From assembly GCF_031755915.1 (NCBI RefSeq), contig NC_083383.1, positions 2,298,001 through 2,362,000 on the forward strand: DNA of 64,000 nt, given 5' to 3'. This DNA comes from Ziziphus jujuba (Eukaryota > Streptophyta > Magnoliopsida > Rosales > Rhamnaceae). This document shows positions 43,730 through 52,965 of the stretch, piece after piece (within the stretch, counting starts at the first letter, position 1; each line of letters opens with the position of its first letter). The notes under the pieces were generated by a model that had not been told where the DNA came from, searched no databases, and worked only from the letters and a program-made list of their open reading frames with translations. The position numbers and the translations under genes were made by a program.

Positions 43730-44497
43730 CAGAGAGAGATTGAAGCGGACGGCAAAGAAGGAAGGGGGCAAAGGCTTGAATAAGCACTTTGCAACGGTCG
43801 AATCCGCAGGTGTGGCCACGTGGTCCAATCGTGCTTTAGAAGAATTCAAAATTTTGGGCGGGATCCACTGCCCTGTAGCTTATCGTAGTTTCCATGTCAC
43901 CAAGCCCACTTTGTCGTTCTTGGGCAGAAACCGCATACAGAAATAATGTGTTGGATTTGACTTTCGACGGGGGAATTATGCGGTGGATGCGTTTGCGTTT
44001 TAGAGATCCCCAAAGACGCTCCCCTTCAGACAAAAACAAGAATTCTGCTATTCTCACCCGGGCAGAACCATTGCAATCCATACACCCCATGCCACGTATT
44101 TGCTTTTTACTATGCGATAAATTATGTTATGACTTTAATTTACCACACATTATATCTGAAATATGTTTAGACTTATAATTATTTCTCTCAAACATTTTAA
44201 ATCAATTTGAGTTACATAAGAAAAAAAAAAGCTGTGATATATATTATTTATATCTATCTCTATTTTTTGACGGGAAAAGCTGTGATATTTTTTTTGACAA
44301 TATAAATAGCTGCTCAATTAAAATATAATAAAGAAATTTACGTTTTACTTGCAATTCTATTTATTTACTGTGGGAAAGGTGGACCAACGGTGCAAAGGAC
44401 AGCCCAACTTCAGTGAATGCCCCAAGCCCATGGAGCCCAAACTTCCAAGCCCAACTTCCAAAGGGTTCCCAGCCATGCCACGCCTTTACTCTCAGCA
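43675..44497. other. Shared intergenic region of divergent Aurora and oleosin genes
   Basis: The start codons are 1068 bp apart. AACGG cores, as in mitosis-specific MSA elements, occur at 43793-43797, 44386-44390 and reversed (CCGTT) at 44578-44582, though none is a full consensus. The oleosin promoter elements follow. Confidence 0.4.
43688..43739 (+). repeat. GA/CT microsatellite in Aurora 5' leader
   Basis: About 17 GA units followed by GACAGA-type variants, 14 bp before the Aurora start codon, so on the transcript it is a CT-rich leader. Confidence 0.85.
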
Positions 44498-44669
44498 ACG
44501 TGTCCGCCTTTGAGAAACTAACACTCATGCAAGCTCGCCACGCGCAACACCGCCATGTCAGATGAATCATCCCATGACCGTTGAGCATATCAGCCTACAT
44601 ACGCATCACCTCCACGACGTGACGTACTCCTGTGATGCCAAGTGGTTTTTCACTCCCCTCCTTTAAATA
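44498..44669 (+). promoter_or_regulatory. Oleosin promoter: ABRE, RY element and TATA box
   Basis: ACGTGTC (44498-44504) fits the ABRE consensus ACGTGKC; CATGCA (44526-44531) is an RY core; ACGTGACGT (44617-44625) adds two ACGT cores; TTTAAATA (44662-44669) is a TATA-like box 74-81 bp before the ATG. ABRE plus RY is the known pattern of ABI3/ABI5-controlled seed genes, which fits an oleosin. Function is inferred. Confidence 0.5.
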
Positions 44670-44742
44670 TCAACTCTCTTCCCTCTCTTTCCTTCCTGCT
44701 TTTGTTACTCTTCTTCCTCTTTTCGATCACAGCCGTTTAGTC

Positions 44743-45159
44743 ATGTCTGATCGATCAAAACCGGTGAGCCAGGTTCTGTACGAGTCGGCCCCATCCTCAC
44801 GCCAGACCGTCAAGTTCTTAACGGCATCCACGATTGCCGCCGTTCTCTTAACCTTATGCGGGCTGACTTTAACCGGAACAGTGATAGCACTGATCCTGGC
44901 CACACCACTGTTAGTACTGTTTAGTCCAATTCTTGTCCCGGCTGGGATAGTCATCTTCCTGGCAATATCCGGCTTTGCTTTATCTGGCGTGTGTGGTGTA
45001 ACGGCGATACTGGCATTATCATGGATACACAATTACGTAACAGGGAAGCATCCGTCAGGGGCGGACCAGCTAGACAATGCAGGGAAGAAGATTTCAGATG
45101 AAGCTATGGACATGCAAAAGAGAGCGAATTTGCATGGGCAATTCGATCAAGTAGGGTAG
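44743..45159 (+). CDS. Oleosin (low-molecular-weight L type)
   Basis: Structural protein of seed oil bodies, single exon, 138 residues. A short polar N-terminus ([10 protein letters not shown]) is followed by an uncharged stretch from about 24 to 100 that carries the exact proline knot PX5SPX3P (P55, S61-P62, P66), which lets the hairpin dip into the lipid core. The C-terminus is amphipathic and short ([22 protein letters not shown]) and lacks the ~18-residue insertion of H-type oleosins, so it is an L type. The start at 44743 was preferred over an in-frame ATG at 44632 because the upstream residues overlap the TATA region. It is divergent from Aurora; the MULE is inserted 480 bp downstream of its stop. 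Confidence 0.95.
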   Translation: MSDRSKPVSQVLYESAPSSRQTVKFLTASTIAAVLLTLCGLTLTGTVIALILATPLLVLFSPILVPAGIVIFLAISGFALSGVCGVTAILALSWIHNYVTGKHPSGADQLDNAGKKISDEAMDMQKRANLHGQFDQVG

Positions 45160-45629
45160 TAAACGAGGCGATTGCCATCTCCTACATGCAGCAAAAGGGC
45201 TAGGAAGCTGCATAATTAAGGCCTTGAATGAGGTTTAAGGATGAGGAAATGTGGATTTACAGTGTATACTAATGTGTTTTCTTTGCATGCATGTATGGAG
45301 GATGTAATTTGCCTTATTATGTTGAGAACTTCTGCCGTGCCTTTTGTTCAGTTCAGCAATTTCCTGTTAATAAATACTCTTTTTGTATCTAAGAATTTAC
45401 CGTGGGGCTGTGTTGCCTGCGAAAAAAGTAATCGTTCTATTCTTGAATTAACCTCTTGCTAATGGATGGGTATTTGCTTGTTAACTCACAAAATAATATG
45501 ACACACATTAGACTTCAGCTCGTCTGAGGCCCAAAGTCATGAGGGCCTCCTTTCTGTATTATAGTAAGCCCGACAAGCTACCAAGGGATGCATCGGCTAA
45601 GAAATGCTGACAGCAAAAAGCAATAGGCA
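45160..45629. other. Oleosin 3' flank
   Basis: Untranslated sequence up to the transposon target site. No gene is seen. Confidence 0.5.
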
Positions 45630-45638
45630 AAAATTCAA
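45630..45638 (+). repeat. 9-bp target site duplication, left copy
   Basis: AAAATTCAA directly precedes the left end of the MULE and is repeated exactly at 50302-50310. Nine bases is the usual Mutator-type duplication length. Confidence 0.9.
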
Positions 45639-46605
45639 GGGTTTTTTCGATAACTAGCCACTTTACAATTGCATTTTAGAAAAATAGCAAATTTTTTTAT
45701 TTTTTTAAAAACTAGCCAATATTTTACCCGTTTGGACTAAAGTACCCTTATCTACAAAAGTTTTCCTTTCTTCTACACAGCCGTTCGTTCGTGGGGGTGG
45801 GGTTTATACAAAACTGTTCGTGGGGTTTCTCTAAACTCTTTGCATCTCATCGCCTCTCACTTTCATTTTTTTGTATTTTCTCAGATCTCAAACTAAAATC
45901 AGGTAAAAATTTTATCTTTTTTCTTATTAGATGAAAGTAAGGAAATATGTATTTTTTTGTTTTTTCTCTTTCTATTTTTTCTTGTAAGTTTTATTAGTTT
46001 AGGGTTTTTTAAGCTTTTTATTTGATATGGGTATGCAAGAAATTGATTTATGAGATGTTCTATGTGATTTTAAAGATACTTTAGGTGGCATATGGTTTGA
46101 AAATGGGAGAAATTTTGTGTAAAACTGAAAAATCGCGAAAAACAGTAAAAACGGAGGAAATTTGGCGAAAAAGATGAATTTCCGCCAATTTCCTCCAGTT
46201 TGTCAGTTTTCGCAAATTTCCGCCAATTTTCCGCCAATTTTCCGCCAGTTTTCCGCCATTTTTCCGCCAGTTTTCCGTCAGTTTTCCTCCAGTTTTCCGC
46301 CAAATTTCCGCCAGTTTTCTGCCAGTAGGAAAAAGCTATATTTGGCCCCAAAAAAAAAAACAGAATCAACTTTTTTAATACAGTTAATATGTTTGTTTAA
46401 TATTATTCAAAATTTTATATATTTATTGATTTAGTTTAACGTTATTCATTTAATTTTGTAGTCAAATGGAAGATGATGACATTGTAATTGCGGTTTTATA
46501 CAATGGAACATTGGTACAAAATGATAGTGGTGATTGGGAATATCGAAATGGTAAAAATGTAATGGTTTCCGTCGGCAAGAGATGCACAAAATCAGAGTTA
46601 GAGGA
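45639..46605 (+). repeat. Left terminal inverted repeat of MULE
   Basis: Matches the right repeat in reverse from the outer end through a GCCAGTTTTCC minisatellite to the first ~46 transposase codons; identity ends at GAGGA (46601-46605). The inner 400 bases are nearly identical between the two sides, while the outermost 150 differ by more small changes. Confidence 0.92.
46172..46330 (+). repeat. Minisatellite of ~10-11-bp TTTTCCGCCAG units inside left TIR
   Basis: About 13 units of TTTTCCGCCAG/A with small variants. The mirror copy is at 49622-49785 in the right repeat. Open frames crossing it (repeating GGKLAENWRKT-like peptides) are artefacts of the repeat. Confidence 0.85.
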
Positions 46606-46738
46606 CTGTGGCATATTTACACTCAAGACCATCGAATTCTTACATGCTAGATTACCATTGACATTCACACAAGATAACATGGAGTTCTTTAGGAAGAAGT
46701 ATGCATATGAGGTTTACAACAAAGAACTTAGCATATGA
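46466..46738 (+). CDS. Chimeric ORF: MULE transposase N-terminus joined to Ulp1 (C48) protease C-terminus
   Basis: 90 residues. Residues 1-47 (MEDDDIVIAVLYNG to KSELED) are identical to the start of the transposase on the other side of the element, because this part lies in the terminal repeat. From residue 47 it reads DCGIFTLKTIEFL and ends FFRKKYAYEVYNKEL, the tail of a Ulp1-like cysteine peptidase: DCGIF holds the catalytic Cys, and the last helix is typical of plant transposon Ulp1 proteins. The catalytic His and Asp are missing, so no protease activity is expected. The join falls exactly at the inner border of the terminal repeat. It keeps an open frame and has the transposase promoter side, so a transcript is conceivable. 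Confidence 0.75.
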   Translation: MEDDDIVIAVLYNGTLVQNDSGDWEYRNGKNVMVSVGKRCTKSELEDCGIFTLKTIEFLHARLPLTFTQDNMEFFRKKYAYEVYNKELSI

Positions 46739-47551
46739 GCTGCGTGGTGATGCTTTTTTCTTTCCTTTTTTCATGTTTATAGATGCATATTATTTATTAT
46801 ATTTGACTTTTAATTGTAAATATAATGGTGGCTTATAATGTTCATTTAACAAAGATAACAATGTGGTATTGATGTAATGATAAGTAATTGACCTTATAGG
46901 AAATGTGCCATGTTTATTTATTAGAATTCCGTTATGCATAAACGCCTTAAGAGCTCAATTGCAAATTTTAAAAAATTTTCCGCTTGTCGGAAATATTTCC
47001 TATAGGCCGAAAAATTTTCCTACTGGAGGAAAAATGGAGGAAAAACGTTCCTCCAGTCGGAAATCCCATATGAAGAAAAATTGAAGCCTCTTGATAAATT
47101 TCCGCCAGGTGGAAAAATTTTCCTCCAAGCGGAAATAGTTTTCCTCCTGTTGGAAAATATTTCCTCCAAGCGGAAATCGTTGAATAATTTTTACTCCTAT
47201 TAGAAACTAATTTCCTCCACTTGGAAAATCAATTTCTAATAGATTATATAAGTTAATAGTAGGGTAAAAAAAATTGGGAGTGGAGACAAATATTATATAA
47301 GATGAAGATGGAATTAACAAAAAATGTAGTGACATTTAAAATCAATAACCATTTTAAATAAAAATAAAATTGATATATGTTTGTTTTTATTTTCAAAATC
47401 ATTTGGACATTTCATAAAATGATATGTAAACTAAAGATTGAAAATCAATTCCAGAAAGCATCTTTTCATTTAGGATTAAATTCAAAAAAAAAAAAAAAGA
47501 TATGAAATAATTATCAAAACATATTAAACCATAACACTAAATTAAAACTTT
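46739..47551. other. Noncoding centre of the MULE with GGAAA/TTTCC short palindromes
   Basis: Between the chimeric ORF and the transposase end. From about 46978 to 47232 there are around ten units in which TTTCC or TTTTCC is followed by 5-8 bases and GGAAA; TTTCCTCCAAGCGGAAAT occurs twice (47119-47136, 47160-47177). These resemble the CCGCC/GGCGG units of the terminal repeats. Confidence 0.6.
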
Positions 47552-49493
47552 CTAATTCGAAGCATAAGACAATGGATTCGTACATCTCTGCCTATAATGT
47601 CCAACACCACCGCATCGGCTACATCTACGTCCAATAACATCTTCACCTTCGGATGGTATGCGTTGCATCCTTGGTCTACCGGCTCGCCTACGTGTCCATC
47701 TTGGTGGAAGAACAATGCGACTTGCCACGTCATCCGGGACATGCCACTGTTTTTCATCTAACAAAGGATAAATGGACTCAGCATAAGCTGCACGATATGC
47801 ATCCGCGGTGTAGTAGTGAGAACACATGCCATAAGGAGCAATTTTTCGGTCTCTGCAAGCGGCAATACAATGATCACAAGGATATTGATCAAGATCGAAG
47901 ACTTTGCATGAGCATGTTTTTGATTGGAGATTAACTGTACCCCTCAAACTCCCACCTTCCACAAGAAATTCATGCATATTAATGGCTTTCACACGTAGTC
48001 CGATGGACTCCAAATTTCGTAGTTTGAGTTGCTCTTCCATATGGTCAGTCAGAGGCTTTGTCAATTTTGCACCTGCAGTACGTCGCTCATAAAACCACCT
48101 TTGCAGTAAATCCCGTATATGCTCTATTAATGCTACTATTGGCATCTCTCTAGCATCTAGCAGAATGCCATTCAAGCTTTCTGCAATATTGGTGGTCATG
48201 ATAGTGTACCTTCTATATGGACAAAGAGAACGTGCCCACCTTGTAGGGTCACATGATCGAATGTACTGGGCAGCTCTACTGTTTTTTGCCTCAATTTGCC
48301 CCATATAAAACTCAAAATCTTCAACCAAATATGCACTAGCTGCGAGCATGAAACATTGTATTATTGATTCATCTTTCGCATGTCCATTTGCTTTAATATT
48401 TCTGCTTATATGGTACGTGCACAACGCATGGTATGCATTGGGAAAAACTTTGCGTAATGCCCTTTCAATAGCGGGGTGTCTATCACTCACAAACACCAAA
48501 TCTGGAAAATCTCCGATGGCATCCTTCAGGTTTTGGAAAAACCATGTATATGCTTGCTCGTTCTCTCCATCTCTAATGCCGAAAGCCAAAGGATATATTC
48601 TGTAGGTCACGTTTGTTGCGAAATAATTGTCCAACTACTATGCTCTCACAGCCAGTGAACTTTGACGAAAATATGGCCATAGAACCACTTCTGTTGCTCG
48701 ATGATATGTGGTCACTTGTAGCACGATGAACCCTAACATCATCAACTCCTTCATTGTTCATTTCAGGATGCATATCATTATCATTATCCAGCAACTCATG
48801 ATCAAAATCTACATCATTATGACCAACATCATCCCCTGCTGCATTGTAATTCTCATCATGATCAATATGATGCAACTACTCATACTCCTCGTCGTTAGGA
48901 AACCGTTCAGCATAGTCACCTCCAACATCAACTCCTTCGTGAATGTTAAATGATGTCCAGGCCCCCCCACGAACATCAACTTGATCTCTAAACTGAGTTT
49001 CTTGAACCATAATTTCCTGAGATGTAGCCTGAATTGGTTCAGTACCGGAAGCTTGTGGTAGACGACCGCCAATTGGAGGACAAGAAAAAGAATGAAGATT
49101 ACTCCCACTATCCGAAGCAAATGCTGTTTGATGAACATTTCTACATACATGTTCAACTTTTGAAATCACCTCAACATACAATGGAGGCCGCATCATTGTC
49201 ATCCCTCCATTCCTCACTTCTTGAAGAAAGCATTTCACATCCCTATCACATCGTATTTCTGTAGGATCCAACTTTTCTGCACATCGTCCATATATCCATT
49301 TTAGCTTTAGCAAATATTCATTTCGATTTATCTCAATAGAATTGAAAATCTCATCCTCTAACTCTGATTTTGTGCATCTCTTGCCGACGGAAACCATTAC
49401 ATTTTTACCATTTCGATATTCCCAATCACCACTATCATTTTGTACCAATGTTCCATTGTATAAAACCGCAATTACAATGTCATCATCTTCCAT
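47552..49493 (-). pseudogene. MULE transposase, broken (in-frame stop, internal deletion, frameshift)
   Basis: Read on the minus strand from 49493 (MEDDDIVIAVLYNG). The N-terminal part runs 205 codons to a TAG at 48876-48878, then stays open in the same frame (HHIDHDENYNAAGDD) to VGQLFRNKRDLQ near 48602. There the expected WRKY-GCM1 zinc finger and first catalytic Asp (usually in a DGTFLKG-like motif) are missing and the frame shifts; sequence resumes with IYPLAFGIRDGENEQAYTWFF. The rest is good MULE: SDRHPAIERAL with the second Asp, TTNIAESLNG with the likely catalytic Glu, a SWIM zinc finger (CSCKVFDLDQYPCDHC) and a terminal zinc knuckle CSRCGGVGHYRQRC, stop at 47552-47554. About 200 codons appear deleted. 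No functional enzyme can result. Confidence 0.85.
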
Positions 49494-50301
49494 TTGACTA
49501 CAAAATTAAATGAACAACGTTAAACTAAATCAATAAATATATAAAATTTTGAATAATATTAAACAAACATATTAACTGTATTAAAAAAGTTGATTCTGTT
49601 TTTTTTTTCGGGCCAAATATAGCTTTTTCCTACTGGCGGAAAACTGGCGGAAATTTGGCGGAAAACTGGCGGAAAACTGACGGAAAACTGGCGGAAAACT
49701 GGCGGAAAATTGGCGGAAATTTGCGAAAACTGACAAACTGGAGGAAATTGGCGGAAATTCATCTTTTTCGCCAAATTTCCTCCGTTTTTACTGTTTTTCG
49801 CGATTTTTCAGTTTTACACAAAATTTCTCCCATTTTCAAACCATATGCCACCTAAAGTATCTTTAAAATCACATAGAACATCTCATAAATCAATTTCTTG
49901 CATACCCATATCAAATAAAAAGCTTAAAAAATCCTAAACTAATAAAACTTACAAGAAAAAATAGAAAGAGAAAAAACAAAAAAAATACATATTTCCTTAC
50001 TTTCATCTAATAAGAAAAAAGATAAATTTTTTACCTGATTTTAGTTTGAGATCTGAGAAAATACAAAAAAATGAAAGTGAGAGGCCATGAGATGCAAAGA
50101 GTTTAGAGAAACCCCATGAACAGTTTTGTATAAACTCCACCCCCACGAACGAACGGCTGTGTAGAAGAAAGGAAAGCTTTTGTGTAATTTTCAATTTTAT
50201 CAAGGGTATTTTTGTCCCAATGTGGCTAGTTTTTAAAAAAAAAAAAATTTTGCTATTTTTCTAAAATGGAGTTGTAAGGTGGTTATTTATGGGAAAAACC
50301 C
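49354..50301 (-). repeat. Right terminal inverted repeat of MULE
   Basis: Reverse complement of the left repeat; the inner border is in the transposase coding sequence at GAGGA, and the outer end is followed at once by the second target-site copy. Confidence 0.92.
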
Positions 50302-50310
50302 AAAATTCAA
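50302..50310 (+). repeat. 9-bp target site duplication, right copy
   Basis: AAAATTCAA, identical to 45630-45638. Confidence 0.9.
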
Positions 50311-50724
50311 ACATAAATCTTTTAACAAATAATAATTAAAAAAAAAAAAAAAAAAAAAAACAGGAGCAAACAAAAGATGGAAGTTTAATTTTCTATGGTG
50401 GGCATACAAGGAAACGAGAATCAGTTACATGTGGCATGATGTACTTTATATGTTCTCCCTATGAGAAAAGTGGGGAAAAAAACAAAACCAAAAAGAAAGA
50501 ACACAATTCCAAATCAATTTCAACTAAAATTCACAGAAGATCAGTCCGAATGTTGGTTTCAAGTGCAATGTAACATAATGACTAACCATCTGCACTAAAC
50601 CAGCTTTTCCCATTTGCATCAAAGTGTGTGCAAATTTTAGATCAAAACTAGCATTCTGTACTTGGCTTCTTGGATTCTCAACAAAAATCTGAGCGATGCA
50701 CAGCAATATTTTCGTAGTCAGATT
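50311..50724. other. Intergenic, poly-A tract and 3' flank of membrane protein gene
   Basis: A run of about 23 A lies near 50338-50360. Otherwise only 3' flanking sequence of the minus-strand gene is seen. Confidence 0.45.
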
Positions 50725-51832
50725 TCAGGAATCCTTGGAAGCATTCTGAGACTTCTGTAGCAAAAAGGGTGGAAGAAATGATGGTATGATGAATGCCAAA
50801 CCCAAACACAGCAATACCAAGACTACAACCCACCAAGCTTTGTATGGAATCCCCATTAATAGCTCATCACAAACTGTCATCGAACATGAATCTTATTAGT
50901 AAATAAGACAGGGAACTGTTTGATGCACAGAAAGAATGCCTGTTTGATGCAAAGAAAGAAAGTCTTATAAAGGAAATTTAAAGTTTCATAGTCATTTTTC
51001 TCTTAATTTTTTAAACTGAAATCTTTCTATGTTTCCTCTCTTTTCCCTTAGTAGAAAGCAATAATCAAGTGTGGAAGAGAATAAAAATCTAGCACTACCT
51101 ATATTGAAAAGGATGAACTGCCTCTCCGATACGTTCCTCATTGCAACTACCCCTTCAGGCTCCACATTTACTAAGACATACATTCCACCCTGCAGAGAGA
51201 GACCTCCACAAGTTTAAACCCATCTTCTTCTAACAGAAAAGTAATGCATTCGAGGTTTCAATGACCGGTAACCAACCTGATTGCTCAAGTCCAGACTCTC
51301 TGTCTTGAAAATCAGCTTCTCCGTATTGAGCAATCTTCTGTTCAAATTCAACGACAAGTCCAACTCGCCTCTCTTCAGTTGCAAGGAAAAGCGAGCAGGT
51401 ATCTGTTGAATTAACATTAGCACACCAGTTGAACATATCATAAACAAAATGCCAAAAGTGGGAAGGGGGAAAATGAAATAGCGGGAAATACATACCGAAG
51501 CCGGGTACGATATCTTCACTTCATACCATGTATGAGGTTTAAGTCCTTGTAGCCGGTAAAGGCGTGAACCGGTCTGTAAAGGTAGTGTTTCCCTCCACAG
51601 TTCCTCACCAACATTCAAAACCTTGTTTTGGATCCTGTACAAAGTAGTGAAACTTTTCGTGAGATCAATGAGGAGGCCATAGAGATTGCTTTTGGGGAGC
51701 AAGTCATAAAGATTGTTATTGTTGAGCAATTGAATAAGATATACTTAACGCATTCACAAGGACGAAAGCCGGAATACTTGTGATAAATGTGGTGAAGAAA
51801 ATGTAGAATACAGCGAGCAGATTGAGACGCAT
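50725..51832 (-). CDS. Unrecognised membrane protein with signal peptide and C-terminal anchor
   Basis: Five exons in transcription order: 51832-51750, 51634-51496, 51402-51277, 51189-51099 and 50873-50725, giving 195 residues with clean GT-AG borders and continuous frame, so this is a real gene. The first ~28 residues (MRLNLLAVFYIFFTTFITSI) are a signal peptide or anchor. The middle is a folded, mostly beta-like domain (ELWRETLPLQTGSRLYRLQG, HTWYEVKISYPASIPARFSL, LDLSLNLNRRLLNTEKLIFK, VLVNVEPEGVVAMRN). A hydrophobic segment WWVVVLVLLCLGLAFIIP near the end should span the membrane, leaving a short tail (QKSQNASKDS). The layout suggests a type I protein with a lumenal or extracellular domain. 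I do not recognise the family. It is divergent from the CABIN1-like gene (1.1 kb apart). Confidence 0.85.
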
Positions 51833-52965
51833 TGTAGATAAATGGGACAGCCTGCCTGCTTCAAATTCTTGATTCTAGTAGCGAACTTCGGTACATTGAT
51901 TCTCATAAGTAGATGAGGCTTCTGTTATCCATGGATTCAAAAAGAGCACAATAAAGTTACAGAATTAAGGCAATGGATCTTGTTTATCAGGCATTGAACT
52001 ATTCGTTTGAAGATATTTGGCAAAGTTTATATTTCTTTTCCCTTTTATATTGTTTCTTCTTATGGTTTTAGTTGAAGCAATTCGTCAAACAGCTTGTGAG
52101 TAATAATAAATTTAACCATTTCAAGATATAGAGACCGATGCTAATGGCCGCAGATTGTGTGTGTAAATCCAAAGTAATCCTAATGATAGATTCTTCTATT
52201 AACCAAGTAAAAATAAAGGAAAAAAGTAAGATCATTTATATGATCGGATATAATGCGAAACCCTACCATTACCTGATATCAGTAATCAGTGAGTTGCCTG
52301 CCTCACACAGAGAGAGTAAGATCTTTGTTAAACTCGGAACGGAAGTATAAAAGGATTGTATTTTGTAGGAAAGCTAAAGGTCGGTTACAGTTTGTTGTAC
52401 TGAATATATAGAAACTGTGCTTTAGACTCTTTTCTTGAAACAAGAACGAACGACAGGTCGTTCACCGTGTAGATTCGTTTGCATTAACTTTCCCAGGCTT
52501 TCTGAGCAACCAAACAGAGCTACAGAGTAACAAGCAAACTTTTATAATAAAAAGAAAGAGTTGTTTCACAGACTGATAAATCGAGCATTTCAAATTCCGT
52601 TTCTTGTAAGCGCTGGAAGACGAAACTATTTGAGTACGGAAAACGCATACCTTCTTCAGGGAACGACGTCGTCCAGTTTTCCAATGTCTTCGGCACCCAC
52701 AGTCTTGAAAGGAAATTTCCCTCGTTTAATAACAGAAAGAATTGTCCATCTTTTTACAATATTTTTCTTTTGTTTAATTAAAAAATAAAAAAAAATAAAA
52801 AGGAAGGGGAAAAGAAGACCCTAAAGCCTTATTAGTGTACAGAAAGTGGGAGCGAAGAACTAATTAGCTAAAACCCAAAACCCAAGGCGCTTAAATCTCT
52901 GCGAAGAGGTCGAGCGGGAGCGAGAGTGGAATTGGGAACAGAAGTTTAGGGCCAATTCATCAACA
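51833..52965. other. Shared 5' region of divergent membrane-protein and CABIN1-like genes
   Basis: No gene is seen. It contains the 5' flanks of both genes; the last ~110 bases (purine-rich, GCGAGAGTGG) are probably the CABIN1-like 5' UTR. Confidence 0.45.

Larger units (their letters stand above)
45639..50301. mobile_element. Mutator-like DNA transposon (MULE), 4663 bp, non-autonomous
   Basis: Bounded by a perfect 9-bp duplication and long inverted repeats (45639-46605 and 49354-50301, 967 and 948 bp). Ends read GGGTTTTTTCGATAAC on the left and, reverse-complemented, GGGTTTTTCCCATAAA on the right. Inside are, from left, a chimeric transposase/Ulp1 ORF (+), a noncoding part with GGAAA/TTTCC-type short palindromes, and a broken MULE transposase (-). 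The intact target duplication and long matching repeats show that it arrived as one insertion; the broken transposase means movement would need an enzyme from elsewhere. Ulp1-type proteases are known passengers of plant MULEs (for example Kaonashi and other KI-type elements). Confidence 0.95.

Noticed and set aside
43514..43849. Open frames with SLSLSLSL runs near the Aurora start
   Set aside because: They are translations of the CT microsatellite in the Aurora 5' leader.
46070..46369. Open frames with repeating peptides such as GGKLAENWRKT across the MULE terminal repeats (also 49559-49855)
   Set aside because: They arise from the 10-11-bp minisatellite, which stays open in more than one frame; no start context or conservation is visible.
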